A stretch of 64,000 bases of DNA from Rhodococcoides corynebacterioides (GTDB lineage: Bacteria; Actinomycetota; Actinomycetes; Mycobacteriales; Mycobacteriaceae), in the NCBI RefSeq assembly GCF_019834675.1, contig NZ_JABUBU010000001.1, positions 868,001 to 932,000 on the forward strand. Reading direction: 5' to 3'. The translations under genes were made by a program, and so were the position numbers. Positions 63,382-64,000 of this stretch are shown here, one piece after another. Below the pieces are notes generated by a model. It saw only the letters and a program-made list of their open reading frames with translations. It ran no database searches and was not told the origin of the DNA. Positions within the stretch are counted from its first letter, which is position 1. Each line of letters starts with the position of its first letter.

Positions 63382-64000
63382 TCAGATCAGGACGACGCCC
63401 TCGGCGACACCGACGGCACGCAGGTCGCGGTACCACCGCTCGACCGGGTGCTCCTTGGTGAAGCCGTGACCACCGAGGAGCTGGACGCCGTCGAGGCCGA
63501 TCTGCATGCCCTTCTCGGTGGCGAAGCGACGGGCCAGGGCCGCTTCGCGTGCGAACGACAGGCCCTGCTCGGCACGCGAGGCGCCGCGCTGGACGATCAG
63601 GCGCAGACCGTCGAGCTCGATCGCGATGTTGGCCACCATGAACGCGACGGCCTGACGGTGGCTGACGGGCTCACCGAACGCGGTGCGGTCGTTGACGTAG
63701 GGCACCACGTAGTCGAGGACGGCCTTGGACGTGCCGGCCGCGAGCGCCGCCCAGCCGAGCCGGGAGAGTCGGATCGCGTCGGTGTAGTCGGCGACGCGGG
63801 TGGCGGCGTCGGCCTCACCGAGAAGGTTGCTCTCCGGCACCGCGACGTCGTCGAGATGCAGTCGACCCAGACCGGCGGCGCGCAGGCCCATGCTGGGATC
63901 GGCCTCGACGACGAGGCCCTGGCTGTCGGACTCGACGATGAACAGCGCGGGCTTGCCGTCGAGCTCGGCGGCGACGATGAACAGCTCCGCCGATGCGGCG
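63382..64000 (-). CDS. fadE24: Acyl-CoA dehydrogenase FadE24-like, 5' end missing
   Basis: The frame is open to the window edge, so the N-terminal half is missing. The visible part has the middle beta region (ELFIVAAELDGKPALFIVES) and the C-terminal helical domain with SHRQAVAFMVANIAIELDGL and QLLGGHGFTKEHPVERWYRDL, the usual flavin-contact segment. It ends with the typical GVAEGVVLI tail. Pairing with fadE23 just downstream follows the fadE24-fadE23 order of mycobacteria. The Met at 63891 is internal and not the start. Confidence 0.88.
   Translation of the reverse strand, partial: AASAELFIVAAELDGKPALFIVESDSQGLVVEADPSMGLRAAGLGRLHLDDVAVPESNLLGEADAATRVADYTDAIRLSRLGWAALAAGTSKAVLDYVVPYVNDRTAFGEPVSHRQAVAFMVANIAIELDGLRLIVQRGASRAEQGLSFAREAALARRFATEKGMQIGLDGVQLLGGHGFTKEHPVERWYRDLRAVGVAEGVVLI

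Overview
The window is a high-GC actinobacterial chromosome segment, most likely from Rhodococcus or a close mycolic-acid relative in the Mycobacteriales. The evidence is dense GC-rich coding with many GTG starts, WhiB, FasR, mycoredoxin and Rpf genes, and a gene order that (recalled from memory, not searched) follows Mycobacterium tuberculosis Rv3229c down to Rv3193c almost gene for gene: desA3, rsgA, aroA, ybaK, sigH-rshA, biotinyl protein, pdtaS, whiB1, DAG kinase, gpm2, parA, Rv3212-like, rhlE, Rv3210c-like, DUF3107, fasR, DUF3152, moeZ, TIGR02569, lipV, adnAB, K+ channel, nudC, mycoredoxin, uvrD2, whiB7, ABC1 kinase, E1-like, DUF2342, PDZ-Lon, UPF0182.

1-20.9 kb: backbone. It holds an oxidative-stress locus (sigH with anti-sigma rshA), the 24-residue ribosomal protein bL37, the PdtaS sensor kinase, whiB1 with a CRP-like site, a DHA2 exporter, a ParA ATPase, the RhlE helicase, FasR and MoeZ.

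20.9-36.9 kb: accessory insertion relative to the mycobacterial order, lying between the TIGR02569 gene and lipV. It carries a GntR regulator divergent from a CynX-type transporter, then a tightly coupled nitrate/nitrite assimilation operon: NarK uptake, NasC nitrate reductase, NasB electron donor, NirBD nitrite reductase, the NnaR regulator and a sirohydrochlorin chelatase for siroheme. A MobA-MoeA fusion for molybdenum cofactor converges on it, and a MocR regulator follows. Together these cover nitrate uptake, reduction to ammonium, both cofactors and control.

36.9-50.5 kb: DNA repair and resistance. AdnA-AdnB (double-strand break end resection), UvrD2, a potassium channel, NudC, mycoredoxin, and whiB7 with a long leader holding an upstream ORF and alternative hairpins.

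50.5-59.8 kb: a three-gene operon (DUF2342, E1-like, ABC1 kinase), a PDZ-Lon protease, a PPA1309 protein, the large UPF0182 membrane protein and a resuscitation-promoting factor.

59.8-64 kb: initiator tRNA, a secreted five-bladed-propeller (GH43-like) protein bounded by copies of a 75-bp palindromic repeat, a small acidic protein, and fadE23 with a partial fadE24.

Recurring themes are TANNNT -10 boxes 6-8 nt upstream of ATG/GTG starts (leaderless transcripts), 4-bp translational-coupling overlaps, two probable CTG starts, and short tandem repeats at gene ends. I saw no IS element, prophage, CRISPR array or rRNA.
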